Shown here piece by piece: positions 10,191 to 20,752 of a stretch of DNA of 64,000 bases. The position numbers and the translations under genes are program-made. Below the pieces are notes generated by a model, which was not told where the DNA came from, ran no database searches, and saw only the letters and a program-made list of their open reading frames with translations. Source of the stretch: Picocystis sp. L7 (taxonomy: Eukaryota > Chlorophyta > Picocystophyceae > Picocystales > Picocystaceae); the NCBI GenBank assembly GCA_020975725.1, contig QXJR01000013.1, positions 62,001 to 126,000 on the forward strand. Direction: 5' to 3'. Numbering within the stretch: position 1 is the first letter of the stretch; each line of letters begins with the position of its first letter.

Positions 10191-11713
10191 AATTTCGTCA
10201 CCCCAGCGTCACCCCGCTCGCACCCCAGCCCGATCTCCCGGGTCTAAACCGGATATCGACCCGGTCGAAGAGTCGGTTTACCCAAGATACTATGGAAGGG
10301 AGTTCCCGGTTCAATATCTCTTCCCTGCCTATTAAAATTTCTCGCTCCCGAGATGTACAGACCGCCTTCCGACCGACAGATCGAAGAGATCGAAGGATGC
10401 AACCGACGGGACGACGAACGAAACGCTCGCTCGTCGCCGCAGGAACGACGCGAACGACGGAACGAACGCGTGACAGACGTCTTGGAGCTGTGCGGGTGGA
10501 GGAAGAACGTGTCCACGTGCTGGAAAATGCGGAAATAGGGGAGGAGGCGCAGCTGGGTGTCGGTGGTGTAGATGCACGCGGTCGTTCAGGTGGCATGTTG
10601 TCGCGACACCTTCGTGCCTCTTGAACGATCGCGTTGTACCTGGGGAAACGTAGAAGGGTAGGGGAAAGATAAGAAAGGGGGTACAAGTTCAAGTTGACCT
10701 TGCTTGCTCGTATTTTGTGGCGAAGGATGGTGTCCCGGATCAACTCACCATAACGGTGCTTGTGGCCAGCCTTAGTAACAATTCGGAACGCTGGTTCGAT
10801 TGAATCAAACAGCTTATCCACCTCCTCAAAAGTTACATCTTCGTTTCAGCTTTCTTTCAACGAATCTTGTGTAGCTAACACCATCATCCTTAGGTGGGGC
10901 GACCTCTCTCGTTTATGCGTCCTTGAGCTCACAAATTTGGATCAAGCACCAAGGTCTATGACCACTACCTGCATCACCACGCATCCAATGAATGGAAGAC
11001 TTTTGCACAACTGGGCATACACCTTGAAAGGGAGCTCTGCCATTCCCTTCTCCACACTCAAACCACGTGTTTTTGGCAACCGCGCCCTCTGCCTTTTCCA
11101 TCCATTGAGCGTTCGATTGACGATCGGAGGAAGCTGTAGCCACAAATCCGTGCTCCCAAAATCCTTGAAAAGCAAATGTAAAGTTGCGTGGTATGACGAT
11201 AGTCTATTCTCACACAACTTTTCAAAGTCGTCTTCCCAACTCCAAATTGGCTCCAATATTTTTGGGGTGTATTGAGGTCCCAATGCAACGGCTCAATGGT
11301 TTCGTCACAACAACATGGTAATAGAGCATTGATCATGGCCTCGCCCGATGTCCCATCTCGTGGCCGAGCCATGGCTAGGCTTCTCTCTACTTGGGAAGTG
11401 AAAGCAGAGGTGAGAGGAGCATCTCCGTTGTTATAGAGATGGAGGAGGAAATTCGCAGCAGAACTTTTGTAACGGTCCCGTATTTACATATATGTGCTCT
11501 CAAGTAGCCCATCTACTATATCCGTTTGTCCTCCGTCGCCGTCACGAAGGATCTCTTGCTCGCGATCCCCATCACCATTTAGAGCCTCCCTTCGTGTTCT
11601 ATCCGATGCTGTAATCGCAATCGCACGCACGTCGAGTTGCAGTTGGCGTGCACGCACGGAAGGTTCGCTCGCCATGGCCTCGTAGTCGGCGTCACCCCAC
11701 GAGGGTGACGAAA
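10191..11713. mobile_element. Candidate DNA-transposon-like segment bounded by inverted AATTTCGTCACCC
   Basis: AATTTCGTCACCC at 10191 has its inverted copy ending at 11713; both copies are followed inward by a second GTCACCCC or GGGGTGAC word. The interior is AT-richer than neighbouring genes from about 10750 to 11500. On the minus strand it contains modest ORFs with no domain I recognise: near 11675-11484, 11372-11058 (starting MARPRDGTSGEAMINALLP), 11283-10942 and 10821-10198. The second and third overlap in different frames, suggesting a decayed or spliced gene. No DDE or helicase motif was seen. It could be a non-autonomous or degraded terminal-inverted-repeat element. Confidence 0.35.
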
Positions 11714-11860
11714 TTACCCGGATTTCCCTTCCTCCGGGCTCTTGTGTGGAAAACAGTGGGGAGAACAGACCGAAGGAAAACCCGTTCCGGTAATTTCGTC
11801 ACCCTCCCAGGGTGACCGAACCCCAAACCGGGCTGGATCTGGGGTGACGAAATGCCCAGA
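11704..11860. repeat. Palindromic cluster of GGGTGACGAAAT repeats
   Basis: The same 12-nt word occurs near 11704 (GGGTGACGAAATTACC), inverted near 11787 (GGTAATTTCGTCACCC) and again direct near 11848 (GGGGTGACGAAAT). The first two could pair into a hairpin of about 100 nt, like a small MITE. The cluster lies 170-330 nt upstream of the PGRL1 start, so it may contribute to its 5' region. Positions were read by eye. Confidence 0.5.
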
Positions 11861-12032
11861 ACCCTTCTCCCGTCTTTTTTTACTCTCCTGTTTACGATCG
11901 AAGGGAGGGCCGACCTGGGCCCCTGGAGGTGGATTCGAGAGGGCTTGTGAGAGGGGGGTTTGTGCGAGGGGGAGGGGTCCATCCAGATGGGGGCGGGTGG
12001 GGACGTGTGGTGAAAGAGCGAAGAAGACCACG

Positions 12033-12932
12033 ATGGCGGTCGCGAAGGTGTCGGGAACCAAGTGGTGGGCGGGAAGGAGGAGGAGGGACGGAAGGGGGAT
12101 GGAAACGAGGAGAAAGAGAAGCCAGACGTGGAAACGAGCCACCGCAGCCGAAGACGGAGGGACCGTGGACTCCAAAGTCTTGCAATACTGCGATATCTCC
12201 CAACGGGGAAAGAGGTCCCAAAGGACGCTGGGAGAGATGGAAATGGAGTTCATCGGGGCCATGGAGAAGTTCTACTACGAAGGGAAACCGAACATGTCCA
12301 ACGAAGAGTTCGACCTGCTCAAAGAAGAACTCATGTGGGAAGGGAGCTCCGTCGTCATGCTCTCCCCCCTCGAACAGAGGTTCCTCGAAGTCTCCATGGC
12401 CTACGCAGCAGGAAACGCGGTGGTGACCGATCAAGAGTACGACCAAATCAAAACAGAACTCAAAAAACAAGGGAGCTCCGTCGTGCTGCAAGGACCCAGG
12501 TGCTCCATACGAACCCAAGAGGTGGTCAGCGACTGCCAACTGGATTACCTCCGGATGACCCTCCTCAATCTACCCGCCACGCTGCTGGCACTAGGCCTGC
12601 TCTTCGTAGCAGACGATCTCAGCGGTTTCGGAATCACCTACCTCGTGGAACTCCCCGAACCGTGGGGATTCTTCACCACATGGGGATTGGTGCTGCCAGG
12701 ACTCTACCTGGTGGCCAGCAAACTCACCTCCGTGGTGCTGCGCGATGCAGAGGTGCTCACAGGACCCTGTCCCAACTGTGGGAACGACACGGTCAGCTTC
12801 TTCGGAGACATACTAGGAGTGTCCGGAAATAGGGAGACGAACACCATCAAGTGTGATAAGTGTGCATCGACGCTCGAGTACAATGCAACCAAGAGGGAAA
12901 TCGTGCTCAAAGAAGCAGGAAACCGGGCCTAA
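12033..12932 (+). CDS. PGRL1: PGRL1, ferredoxin-plastoquinone cyclic electron flow factor
   Basis: 299 aa, intronless, ATG at 12033. The N-terminal ~50 residues are Arg/Thr-rich and acid-poor, a transit peptide. The acidic stromal region is followed by two membrane spans: MTLLNLPATLLALGLLFVAD and, after ITYLVELPEPWGFF, LVLPGLYLVASKLTSVVL. The C-terminal zinc-ribbon-like CPNCGN...CDKCAS pair and Cys residues near CSIRTQEVVSDCQLDYL match the redox cysteines known for PGRL1. The protein works with PGR5 around photosystem I in thylakoids. PGR5 itself is not in this window. The stop lies 74 nt from that of the convergent DIS3L2-like gene. Confidence 0.93.
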   Translation: MAVAKVSGTKWWAGRRRRDGRGMETRRKRSQTWKRATAAEDGGTVDSKVLQYCDISQRGKRSQRTLGEMEMEFIGAMEKFYYEGKPNMSNEEFDLLKEELMWEGSSVVMLSPLEQRFLEVSMAYAAGNAVVTDQEYDQIKTELKKQGSSVVLQGPRCSIRTQEVVSDCQLDYLRMTLLNLPATLLALGLLFVADDLSGFGITYLVELPEPWGFFTTWGLVLPGLYLVASKLTSVVLRDAEVLTGPCPNCGNDTVSFFGDILGVSGNRETNTIKCDKCASTLEYNATKREIVLKEAGNRA

Positions 12933-13006
12933 ACGTGGTAACAGGCGTCTCGCCGCATGGAGTGATCGTTGAGAAGTCCTTATAATACAAACAGAGAAGG
13001 TTGCTT

Positions 13007-15421
13007 TTATTCCAGTAAGAGCTCCACCTTGACATCTAAAGGCTTGCCTTTTCCGCCCCCGCAGCATAGGAGAACATCCAACGACGCAAACACCTTCACG
13101 ACAAGGGTGCTGTCCACAGCAGAACTGTGGGCAGTATCAACCGATTCTTTCTGCGTGAACGATAGAACGCGCGATTTCCCCACCATTGTCAAGATGCGCT
13201 CCTCCTCTTCCCAAGTCACCTGAAGATCTGGGTGGTCGTTCCGCACATTCACCCTCCTTTGCAAACCGTATTCTGGGATGTACACTTCGAAAAATTTGTC
13301 CCCGCTCAATGCCACGACAATAGCTTTAGCGACCCTGGGCTTGTCCCTGAGCATGAATGCTAAGAAGAGCCTCGCTGACGCTTCCTGGGCATTCTTGGCA
13401 GCAAGCTTGCGGTCGTTACAGTGAGAGGCTATTTCACTTAGGATGTCTGTATCTTTGTTCCCATGCTGCTGGAACGATTCCACAGGATCCTTTCCGGAGT
13501 GGGCGTCCAAGGAAGCCGACAGCAAACGGTGCACAATAATATCTGGGTACCTTCGAATGGGGGATGTGAAGTGCGTGTAGTGATCAAATGCAAGTGCAAA
13601 ATGTCTCCAGTCACTCTCCTCATGGTCTCCCGTGTTGAAGTACATCGCCAGCTGCATCGGTTCGGTGGCTAGGATTTGCATGAGCTCATACAGGGTCTGC
13701 ACATCCAGGCCCATGGAACGAGCAGCTTGCCTCCCTTGCTCCGCCACGAGGAGCGCCTGAAGCGATTCGTGGATTTCTTTGGAGCTTCCAGCCCTTATAT
13801 CAATGCCATGGTGGCTAGCAAAATTCACCAACTCCTCCATCTTCTTGCCGTTTGGAAAAGGATGGCGACGCAAGAGCGATCGGTCTGGGTAATACTCGGT
13901 GAGAAATCGCGCTACCGACCGATTGGCTAGCAGCATATATTCCTCCACCAAACGATTAGCATCTTTGGCCTTGAAGACGTCATGCCCGATAGGGAACCCT
14001 GCATCGTCCAGATTGATGAGAAGCTTCTTGTTGTCAAGCCTCAAAGCACCATTGTGGAACCTGCTCTTGCGAAGGCGGTGGGCTATCCTGTTCAAACCAC
14101 GCACATCTGAGACCACTTCGCTCCAAGTGTGGGGGCCGTGTAACTCGGTAGGTGGCGTTTCAATTGGTTTACCACTAAATTTTCCGTCCAGCATGTTCTG
14201 CGCATCTTCATAGGACAATTTGGCGCATGATCGGATGATGGTTTTCCCCATCCACTGCTCCTTGATGTTTCCATCTCTATCCAGCACCCAGATGACAGAG
14301 AAAGCACACCTATCTACCCCCGCATTTAAACTGCACAATTCTTCACACAAGAGTCTGGGAAGCATGGGCAAGACTTTCTGCACGAGGTAAACACTAGTGC
14401 TCCGACGTCGCGCCTCCTCATCCAGTGCCGAGTCAGGAGGTACAAAGTGACTCACGTCTGCAATGTGTACTCCAATCCTTGCGCACCCATCGGCAAGGTC
14501 GGTGAAGGACAGTGCATCGTCCAGGTCTCTAGCAGTGATGGGATCGATCGAGAAGATTCTTGTGTCTCTCAGATCTCTCCGCTTTCCGATTTCCTCCTCG
14601 TCAAGATGCCAGGGCGTCTTTGGCAAGCATTCCATAGCCTCTGGTGGAAAATCATCTTGGTCTTGGTGGATATTTTCTGCTTCCAGGATGGCTCTGCTTT
14701 CCGTTTCGATTTCTCCTGACATGCCGATGGCTTTGACCACCTGTGCCGTGGGGAATGGATATTGAACTTTCCATTCGGTGATTTTGGCAAGAACGAGTGT
14801 TTTCTCCGCATGGGGATCCATTGCCTCTTCCGAAAGCTTCTTCTGGAGATCAATGGGCATTTGGTTGGCATGCACGACGCAGTTGGGCAGCCTGGTGTCC
14901 CTGGTCACCAGTATGAGCGTGTGGCCTCCTCGGTTGGAGACTTCGAGGTGCCCAATAACAGCGTTTCTCCTTGGGGAAGGTTTAAGAACGGCCACCACTT
15001 GCGCTTTGGGTCTTTTGGTCTGATGTTCTCGTGCCAAGGTTTTCAGTGCTTCTCTTCCGACAACATAGGACTGGGCACCGTTCCTCGTGTCTTTTTCTCC
15101 TTCAGAGATGGACACGCGTCTGATCTTGTCGTGCAGGGATTCCAAGGAATCTCTCCTCGGACTTCCCATGGCTTGCGCAAGCTTCCCTTCTCTGATGGTT
15201 TCCCATTCTTGGATTCCTTTCACGCGCAGCACCACTTGGTCCCCGTCCACACACCGGTTCTGGTCCTTGCTTCCGCCGAGCACCACGTCGGCGTGCAGTC
15301 CTTCCAGGGTGGCGTAGGCTTCCTTGGCGTTCTTTCCATTGATCCTGATGTGCGACAGGAACACCTCCTCCCTTTCCAGCGCCTTTTGGATGCGATCCTG
15401 CTTCCAGTGCGGCTTGTACAT
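13007..15421 (-). CDS. DIS3L2: DIS3L2/SOV-type 3'-5' exoribonuclease (RNase II/R family)
   Basis: 804 aa from the ATG at 15421 (MYKPHWKQDRIQ). The frame is open further upstream, but that part covers GGATCGAACCC and CCCTTTCGAAAGGG, so the shorter start is chosen. Cold-shock domains occupy the first third (LSHIRINGKNAKEAYATLEG). The RNB catalytic domain carries the metal-binding Asp cluster at DPITARDLDDALSF, and an S1-like end follows. There is no PIN endonuclease domain, which separates it from core-exosome DIS3. This group degrades cytoplasmic mRNAs and uridylated RNAs independently of the exosome. The family is certain; the DIS3L2 subgroup is very likely. Confidence 0.9.
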   Translation of the reverse strand: MYKPHWKQDRIQKALEREEVFLSHIRINGKNAKEAYATLEGLHADVVLGGSKDQNRCVDGDQVVLRVKGIQEWETIREGKLAQAMGSPRRDSLESLHDKIRRVSISEGEKDTRNGAQSYVVGREALKTLAREHQTKRPKAQVVAVLKPSPRRNAVIGHLEVSNRGGHTLILVTRDTRLPNCVVHANQMPIDLQKKLSEEAMDPHAEKTLVLAKITEWKVQYPFPTAQVVKAIGMSGEIETESRAILEAENIHQDQDDFPPEAMECLPKTPWHLDEEEIGKRRDLRDTRIFSIDPITARDLDDALSFTDLADGCARIGVHIADVSHFVPPDSALDEEARRRSTSVYLVQKVLPMLPRLLCEELCSLNAGVDRCAFSVIWVLDRDGNIKEQWMGKTIIRSCAKLSYEDAQNMLDGKFSGKPIETPPTELHGPHTWSEVVSDVRGLNRIAHRLRKSRFHNGALRLDNKKLLINLDDAGFPIGHDVFKAKDANRLVEEYMLLANRSVARFLTEYYPDRSLLRRHPFPNGKKMEELVNFASHHGIDIRAGSSKEIHESLQALLVAEQGRQAARSMGLDVQTLYELMQILATEPMQLAMYFNTGDHEESDWRHFALAFDHYTHFTSPIRRYPDIIVHRLLSASLDAHSGKDPVESFQQHGNKDTDILSEIASHCNDRKLAAKNAQEASARLFLAFMLRDKPRVAKAIVVALSGDKFFEVYIPEYGLQRRVNVRNDHPDLQVTWEEEERILTMVGKSRVLSFTQKESVDTAHSSAVDSTLVVKVFASLDVLLCCGGGKGKPLDVKVELLLE

Positions 15422-16293
15422 GGCCGTTCCAACCCCTTTCTCGAGGTGCGCCCCTTCCCATCCCCCAGGTGTCCCGGGAGAAAGGGGGATCGAACCCGAA
15501 TCGGGGTCCCTTTCGAAAGGGAAGGGGCCTTCCAACGAACCCGGGAGGAGGCCTTCTATCGAAGGCGGGAGGAGGACCGGAGGATGGAGGGATGGAAGCC
15601 TGGGCATGGTGCCTCCACAGCATGGGCATGGGCCTCCGGTGTGGGGTCATCCAACGCTTCCTTTCCTTTTTTCGGTTGGACGTGGTCTGCCTGCGTGCCA
15701 AGGACGAGACGGAATCGAAAAGACAAGGGCGGGAAGCCAGACGTGAAGGACGTAGGGGCAGGTGCGGGTGGGAGGTCCGATCCATGCACCGTCGTGTCGA
15801 AAGACGACCTCCATTCGGACATCTACCGAGGGTCCTGCTCCAAGCCTGCGGATCGTGGATGGTAGACAAGCGACAATTCGTCACGATCCTTCTTCCATCG
15901 TCATTTCGTGGTCTACGGATCCTTCGCCTTTCGCCAGGATCCGGACACCGGGCGTGGATCCACCGGTGATCCCCGCGATCCACGATGGCTCGCTTGCGCG
16001 ATCCCTGCGTCTCCCCCATCCGATCCGCTCCCCACCGTGCGCTTCCACGTCCGTCTCTCGTGGGCGTACATCCATTCACGTCCACCACCGCCGTCATCGA
16101 CGCCGTTGCTCGCAACTCCATCCCACGTGGACGGCATCCCTGGTCTTTCGGGCGTCGTCCCTCGGAAAAGGACGTCGTGCACCCCCGTCCCTCCGCCGTG
16201 TCCCGGGGGGGGAAGTGGAGGGGGCAGGGGGAGAGGTCCGAGACGTCCTCGACAGGGGAACCAGAACCGACTCGGTGGCCACGGGGAGAGACC
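15422..16293. promoter_or_regulatory. Divergent promoter region between DIS3L2-like and TPM genes
   Basis: 872 nt. Near 15480-15530 lie GGGGGATCGAACCCG and the near-palindrome CCCTTTCGAAAGGG, the clearest example of the window's recurrent promoter words. GGATCC and GATCC words also occur near 15955-15980. ORFs here are long but shadow-like and have no domain. Confidence 0.5.
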
Positions 16294-17298
16294 ATGGCCT
16301 TGCGCGCGGCTTCGTTTCGTGTCCGGGCCCAGACCCAGCCCCGTGGATCGGACCGTCCGAGGGACGTCGGACCGTCCGAGACCGTACCTCGGACGGTGCT
16401 GCAATCGCGCGATACGAAGCGTCCTCGACGGGCCTCGTGGCCCGTGGCCTGGTCCGCGGCCGCAGCCTTGGCGTTGGGGACCGCCTTGGGGACGGGTCCT
16501 GCCGAGGCGGTGCTCTCCGATCGGGTGGTGGATGAAGCGAATCTCTTCCGAGATGAAGCGAAGCAAGCGTTGGAAGAGAAATTGGCGCAGTTCGAAACCG
16601 AACGTGGATGGAAGCTGCGCGTCTGGACGAGAGATACCGTGGGAAGGCCCTACGAGAGAGACAAAGCACCATGGGAAGTGGACGAAAACACCATCGTGAT
16701 CGTCGAAGACACGGCGGGAGGAAACGTGCTGGGGCTGCGAGCGGGATACAAGGCAAGGGAAAGGCTGGGAGACGACTTCCTGCTCGAAATTAAGGAGAGG
16801 TTCGGGAACATGTTCTTCGTGAGAGAAGAAGGGGAGAAAGAAGCCGTCAGCAGGTCGGTAGACGTCCTGCAACAATGCCTCCAAGATGTCAAGTGTGTCG
16901 CGGTGCCTGGGCTCGAAAGCGACCTTTACTTTCTGACCCTGGCCATGTCTGTGGCAGGCGGTGCTGTGGTGGGATTCGCATCCACCCTGGAACCCACAGG
17001 TTTCATCAAAGCGTCCTGGCAATGGCCGCTGGTATTCTCCCCCCTCTGGTTCATCTTCTTCGTGGCTTTTGGCATGCAGCCGGTCCTTGCCAGGACCTCG
17101 GAACTCCTGCCTATCCTTGGAAATGTTGGTGGTTTTCTCGGTGGTGTAGCCTTTTTCCGGGCCGGATTCGGAGGAAGGAGACCAGAGCCGCCTGCAGATA
17201 TGAGGAGGACTGTCACCAGCCCAACGGCAAAGGCCTACAGAAGGTCAATGGACATTGAAGAAACAAAGGATGATGAAACAGAATCCAAAGAAGATTAG
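16294..17298 (+). CDS. TPM-domain thylakoid-type membrane protein
   Basis: 334 aa, intronless. A basic N terminus ends in an Ala-rich hydrophobic segment (AAALALGTALGTGPAEA), resembling a bipartite stroma-lumen transit peptide with an A-x-A-like site. The mature part starts LSDRVVDEANLFRDEAKQAL, a TPM (TLP18.3/Psb32/MOLO-1) domain. Two or three hydrophobic stretches follow: LAMSVAGGAVVGFA, WPLVFSPLWFIFFVAFG and ILGNVGGFLGGVAFFRAGF. The acidic tail is probably stromal. TPM proteins such as TLP18.3 act in photosystem II repair; a related thylakoid role is inferred. The C-terminal spans separate it from the single-span TLP18.3. Confidence 0.78.
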   Translation: MALRAASFRVRAQTQPRGSDRPRDVGPSETVPRTVLQSRDTKRPRRASWPVAWSAAAALALGTALGTGPAEAVLSDRVVDEANLFRDEAKQALEEKLAQFETERGWKLRVWTRDTVGRPYERDKAPWEVDENTIVIVEDTAGGNVLGLRAGYKARERLGDDFLLEIKERFGNMFFVREEGEKEAVSRSVDVLQQCLQDVKCVAVPGLESDLYFLTLAMSVAGGAVVGFASTLEPTGFIKASWQWPLVFSPLWFIFFVAFGMQPVLARTSELLPILGNVGGFLGGVAFFRAGFGGRRPEPPADMRRTVTSPTAKAYRRSMDIEETKDDETESKED

Positions 17299-17414
17299 CA
17301 GGCTATCCTCAACTTCTTGAGAGTCATAAATTTTAACTAAGCCCACGTGCACTGTCTTTCCCCAGCCACAGAATCTCCCTCGCTGAGTTTAACAATGTCA
17401 AACATTGGGATTCC

Positions 17415-19811
17415 CTAGAACGATGGCAGCTGACTCATAAAATACAGAACACCTGTCTGGTTTGTCTTCAATGCCGCCTGAAGTTCTTGCATTTCTCCCA
17501 TGGCAGAAACTGCGTTCGTCTGCAAGATGGGATGCCAAAGCTCCGCTGAATGCTGCGCTTCCAGGCTTGAAATGTCCAGCCTGACCGTCTGAGGCACCAA
17601 CCCTAGACTGTTCTTGTCCAGCTGAATATAAAAACCGTCCATCGGGATATCTGTGTGGTTTTCCAATCTTAGGTGGTACGTGATGCCACCCTCCGTCAGG
17701 GGGTGTCCTTCAAACTGTCCGAAAACTTGGAGCCCTCTTCCTTGCACGGCGTCTATCATCAAGGGAAGTGTCTGCTGCTCATTTACTGTTTGGTGAGGAG
17801 GTGCTTGTGCCGGAAAGTCGTGCTGGGGTTCTGATGGCCCTTGCAGACTTTCCCAGCCCTGCATTTCGCTGAACGATTCAAACTTATCTGCAGGGGAAGG
17901 GCCGTCTGGCGGTGCGTTTACCTGCAAGCTGTAAAGATCCTTGAGCATATCTTCCTGCATGAAATGGTGCTTCTGTGCTGTATGCGAGGTTGAAGTGGTC
18001 GACTCAGATTTTTGACTCACCCCAGAAGGTTCAGATACAACGGACTCAAAAGAAGCAGGATCCACGGCTTTCACAAAGGAAGCAGCCGATCTATGATACA
18101 CAGAGGAGAGGTTGGGAATACAACCTATGAGTTCGCTAAGTAGAGGCTCAACCACCTCAACAATTGCCATTCCTGATGCCGGGGGATGCTGAGCAAGGAC
18201 GACCTGGTTTGCCATTGTCAGGTCTGGGCGAGAGAGTAGGCGCCAATAGAAAAATGCCCGGTCTCTCAGGTCAGGATTTGCAGCAGATTCTGTAACGTTC
18301 TCCAGAAGCTTCTGCACAGTATCCCTTGTGCGAGTTCCATGGCCCTTGAGAAAAAGCTTGACTGTTGAAGTCAAGATTTGAAGTTGCACAGTGGCCTTTT
18401 CCGCAGCGAATCCTTGCACAAAATTCTCCAAGAGCTCCTCTGCATGGGGAAGTCTGTCTGAGGCATCCCCAATCATCCAGACAGCAGCTGCCCTGGCCTT
18501 GGGTTCCTCCACCTGGTCCATCTTGTTGGCAACAGCGGGAACCACGTGATCGAAAGTACCTGGATACCGTCTGAGCACACTCTTCAGGACCGTCACAGAC
18601 TCTTGCACTGCATAGGAAAGATCTGTTTCCATCAAATCAAGCAAGATCGTCACACAGGCCTCACTGACGCTTGGGATTTCAACAGCACATACACCAATGC
18701 CCCAAATAGCCTTACGGGCGGTACTTCCATCCACTTCTGCTGCATACTCCCTCAGCTCTCCGAGCAGTGCCTCTACGTTGCTGGGAGCGACCAGCATCAA
18801 CATGACATCAATCTTTTCAATCTTGAGGTACGGGGGGTCATTGTAACGGCAAAAAAACACCTGGACATCATCGGGGTGCAGCAGCCCCGGGTACTTTTGC
18901 ATAATCAGCTTGATGATTCTCATGGCCACATATTCCAGGTTCCTCTTGGATGTTGTTGCTATCGTCAGCAGGGGCCTTCGCATCTTCTCGAGCAGCATCG
19001 ATTGCATGGAAGGGTCATTTAAATGAGGAACCTGGTTCAGCAAGATTTTGGCCGCGGAGAGTACCACCGCACTATTGCTATGGTTCAGGTCCTGTATGAC
19101 CCTATTGACCATTGTCCGCGCCTCTGAAGCGCTGTGTGGCCTTTGTGCCCCGAATGCATCCAGAATAGCAGCCCGCTGCCACCCGCTGACTGCCTCGCTG
19201 TCCCGGAAAACCCTGGTCACTTCCTCGATGTCCCTGGGCAAAGCTACGATTCCACTCCTCACTTCCATTTCTCGCAGCGCTGCCACTGCATTGGCCATCA
19301 CAGAAGGGCTTCGGTCATTCAAGAGTGCCTTGAGTGCTGGCAGGAAGGTACTGTGTGCTGCAAGGTCTGGTTGCAGCGCGTACAGCTTCGGCACGGCCAT
19401 CGCTGCTGCTTGCCGGACACATGCTTCTCGATCTTTCAGGGCCTGGAGCAGTGGATCCACGAGGTACTCCGCTACCTTGGGCACTCTCACGCAGGCCATG
19501 GTACGCACTGCCAAGGCTCGGACGACTGGGCTGGGATCCTTGGAATCTTGCACGAACATGTTGACCACCAGGATTGTTTCTTCCGGCTTGGTCTCGGCGT
19601 GTCTCTGCAGGTACAAGTACACGAGCTTTTTGAGCTCCAAGCTATCGCTTTGCACGCACCGAAGCACGTCTGCGAAGAGCTCGGACACATCTCTTCCCGC
19701 GATGCCTTCGCTCAGGAGGTGTTGCAGGGCCCCTTTCCGCTTCTCCGCCTGGGACGAACGCAGTCCTTGCCTCAGTTCGCTCAGTTCGACTTCTGCGCGC
19801 GAAGAAGCCAT
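17415..19811 (-). CDS. AP-1/AP-2 beta-adaptin with a shortened appendage
   Basis: 798 aa from the ATG at 19811 (MASSRAEVELSEL). The HEAT-repeat trunk is typical of beta1/2: LVYLYLQRHAETKPEETIL, VRALAVRTMACVRVPKVAEY, VFFCRYNDPPYLKIEKIDVM. A low-complexity hinge (residues ~590-670) is followed by the sandwich half of the beta appendage, ending GVLYFMSQLPSF. The platform half, about 120 residues in animal and plant beta subunits, is absent, and I see no downstream exon with a donor before the stop. The trunk would join a clathrin adaptor complex; loss of the platform would alter accessory-protein binding. Whether it serves AP-1, AP-2 or both cannot be told. Confidence 0.9.
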   Translation of the reverse strand: MASSRAEVELSELRQGLRSSQAEKRKGALQHLLSEGIAGRDVSELFADVLRCVQSDSLELKKLVYLYLQRHAETKPEETILVVNMFVQDSKDPSPVVRALAVRTMACVRVPKVAEYLVDPLLQALKDREACVRQAAAMAVPKLYALQPDLAAHSTFLPALKALLNDRSPSVMANAVAALREMEVRSGIVALPRDIEEVTRVFRDSEAVSGWQRAAILDAFGAQRPHSASEARTMVNRVIQDLNHSNSAVVLSAAKILLNQVPHLNDPSMQSMLLEKMRRPLLTIATTSKRNLEYVAMRIIKLIMQKYPGLLHPDDVQVFFCRYNDPPYLKIEKIDVMLMLVAPSNVEALLGELREYAAEVDGSTARKAIWGIGVCAVEIPSVSEACVTILLDLMETDLSYAVQESVTVLKSVLRRYPGTFDHVVPAVANKMDQVEEPKARAAAVWMIGDASDRLPHAEELLENFVQGFAAEKATVQLQILTSTVKLFLKGHGTRTRDTVQKLLENVTESAANPDLRDRAFFYWRLLSRPDLTMANQVVLAQHPPASGMAIVEVVEPLLSELIGCIPNLSSVYHRSAASFVKAVDPASFESVVSEPSGVSQKSESTTSTSHTAQKHHFMQEDMLKDLYSLQVNAPPDGPSPADKFESFSEMQGWESLQGPSEPQHDFPAQAPPHQTVNEQQTLPLMIDAVQGRGLQVFGQFEGHPLTEGGITYHLRLENHTDIPMDGFYIQLDKNSLGLVPQTVRLDISSLEAQHSAELWHPILQTNAVSAMGEMQELQAALKTNQTGVLYFMSQLPSF

Positions 19812-20752
19812 GGACGCGTCCGCTTGGCCCGTGCGCGAGGTGCACGTGCGATCGCGTCGAAGCGTGTCGATTTCCATCGAAGATGGATTCGAGACCCGGC
19901 CTGGGGTCCACAGATCCTCCCACCCCGGTTTCCATGGAGCCCATCGAGGAGCCGACCCGGTTCAAAAGGGAGTCGAACGGGGGGGAGGAAAGGACGACCG
20001 GGTCGAGGCGAAAGGACCGCGAAAAGGGGAGGGACATTGGACAGAGGGACAGCAGATGGACCGAGGGGAAACGAAGGAACACCTTGGCAGCACCACCATC
20101 AGGGATGGAAGAGGACCCTCGGTTGTGGCCCTCCTGGACGCTCGAGTGGATACTACTCCCAATTGAAAACAGCATTCGGACAAACCAGAACAAGGCATGG
20201 ATGAATGCCAGCAAAGCACACGCCAAGTGGATCCTGGCAGATAAAAGCCCAGGAGTCGAAAGGCGATGCTCAAGTGCACCGGTAGCAGAGCCCATCCTTG
20301 GAATGGCAATCGGTCAGTAAGTGCATCTCGTTCGTGTACAGGTCATGGACGATTCGCAATAGCTTGAAATTGGAATCTGTGCGGGGAACGACAAGGAGAA
20401 CGGGAAAATGGTGCGTGCGTGAACGGGTAACCGATGATTGGGAACCCTTGTTCTGTGCAACTTCAAGTTTCCGAGATCTCGTTCACGACACGCGCAAGGT
20501 GCGTCTGTCGTATTTCCATGGGGAATGATGACATTCCGGCAAATACAAGCAACCTGGCGTGATGCAACAAAATGCCCAAATCGATATCAAGCGGAACTGG
20601 TACAGTCGTACCCAAGGAGAGTACGTTTCAGGTCCAGAATACAACAACCGAAGGGGGCGAACTCAACTTCCATTTATTCTTATTTTCGAACAGCATCAAG
20701 CAGTGCTTCTGCACGTTCTGGTTCCCTTGTTCGGTCCACAGCAAGAAGGCTT
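19812..20752. promoter_or_regulatory. 5' region of beta-adaptin, 3' of URB2
   Basis: 941 nt. The part nearest the adaptin start has GGTTCAAAAGGG and GTCGAACGGGG words near 19955-19985. From 20160 to 20750 I see neither an ORF with content nor a structured RNA. Confidence 0.35.

Noticed and set aside
10191-11713. Retroelement or virus-like element
   Set aside because: No reverse transcriptase, integrase, capsid or LTR-type direct repeats were recognised; only short inverted repeats were seen.
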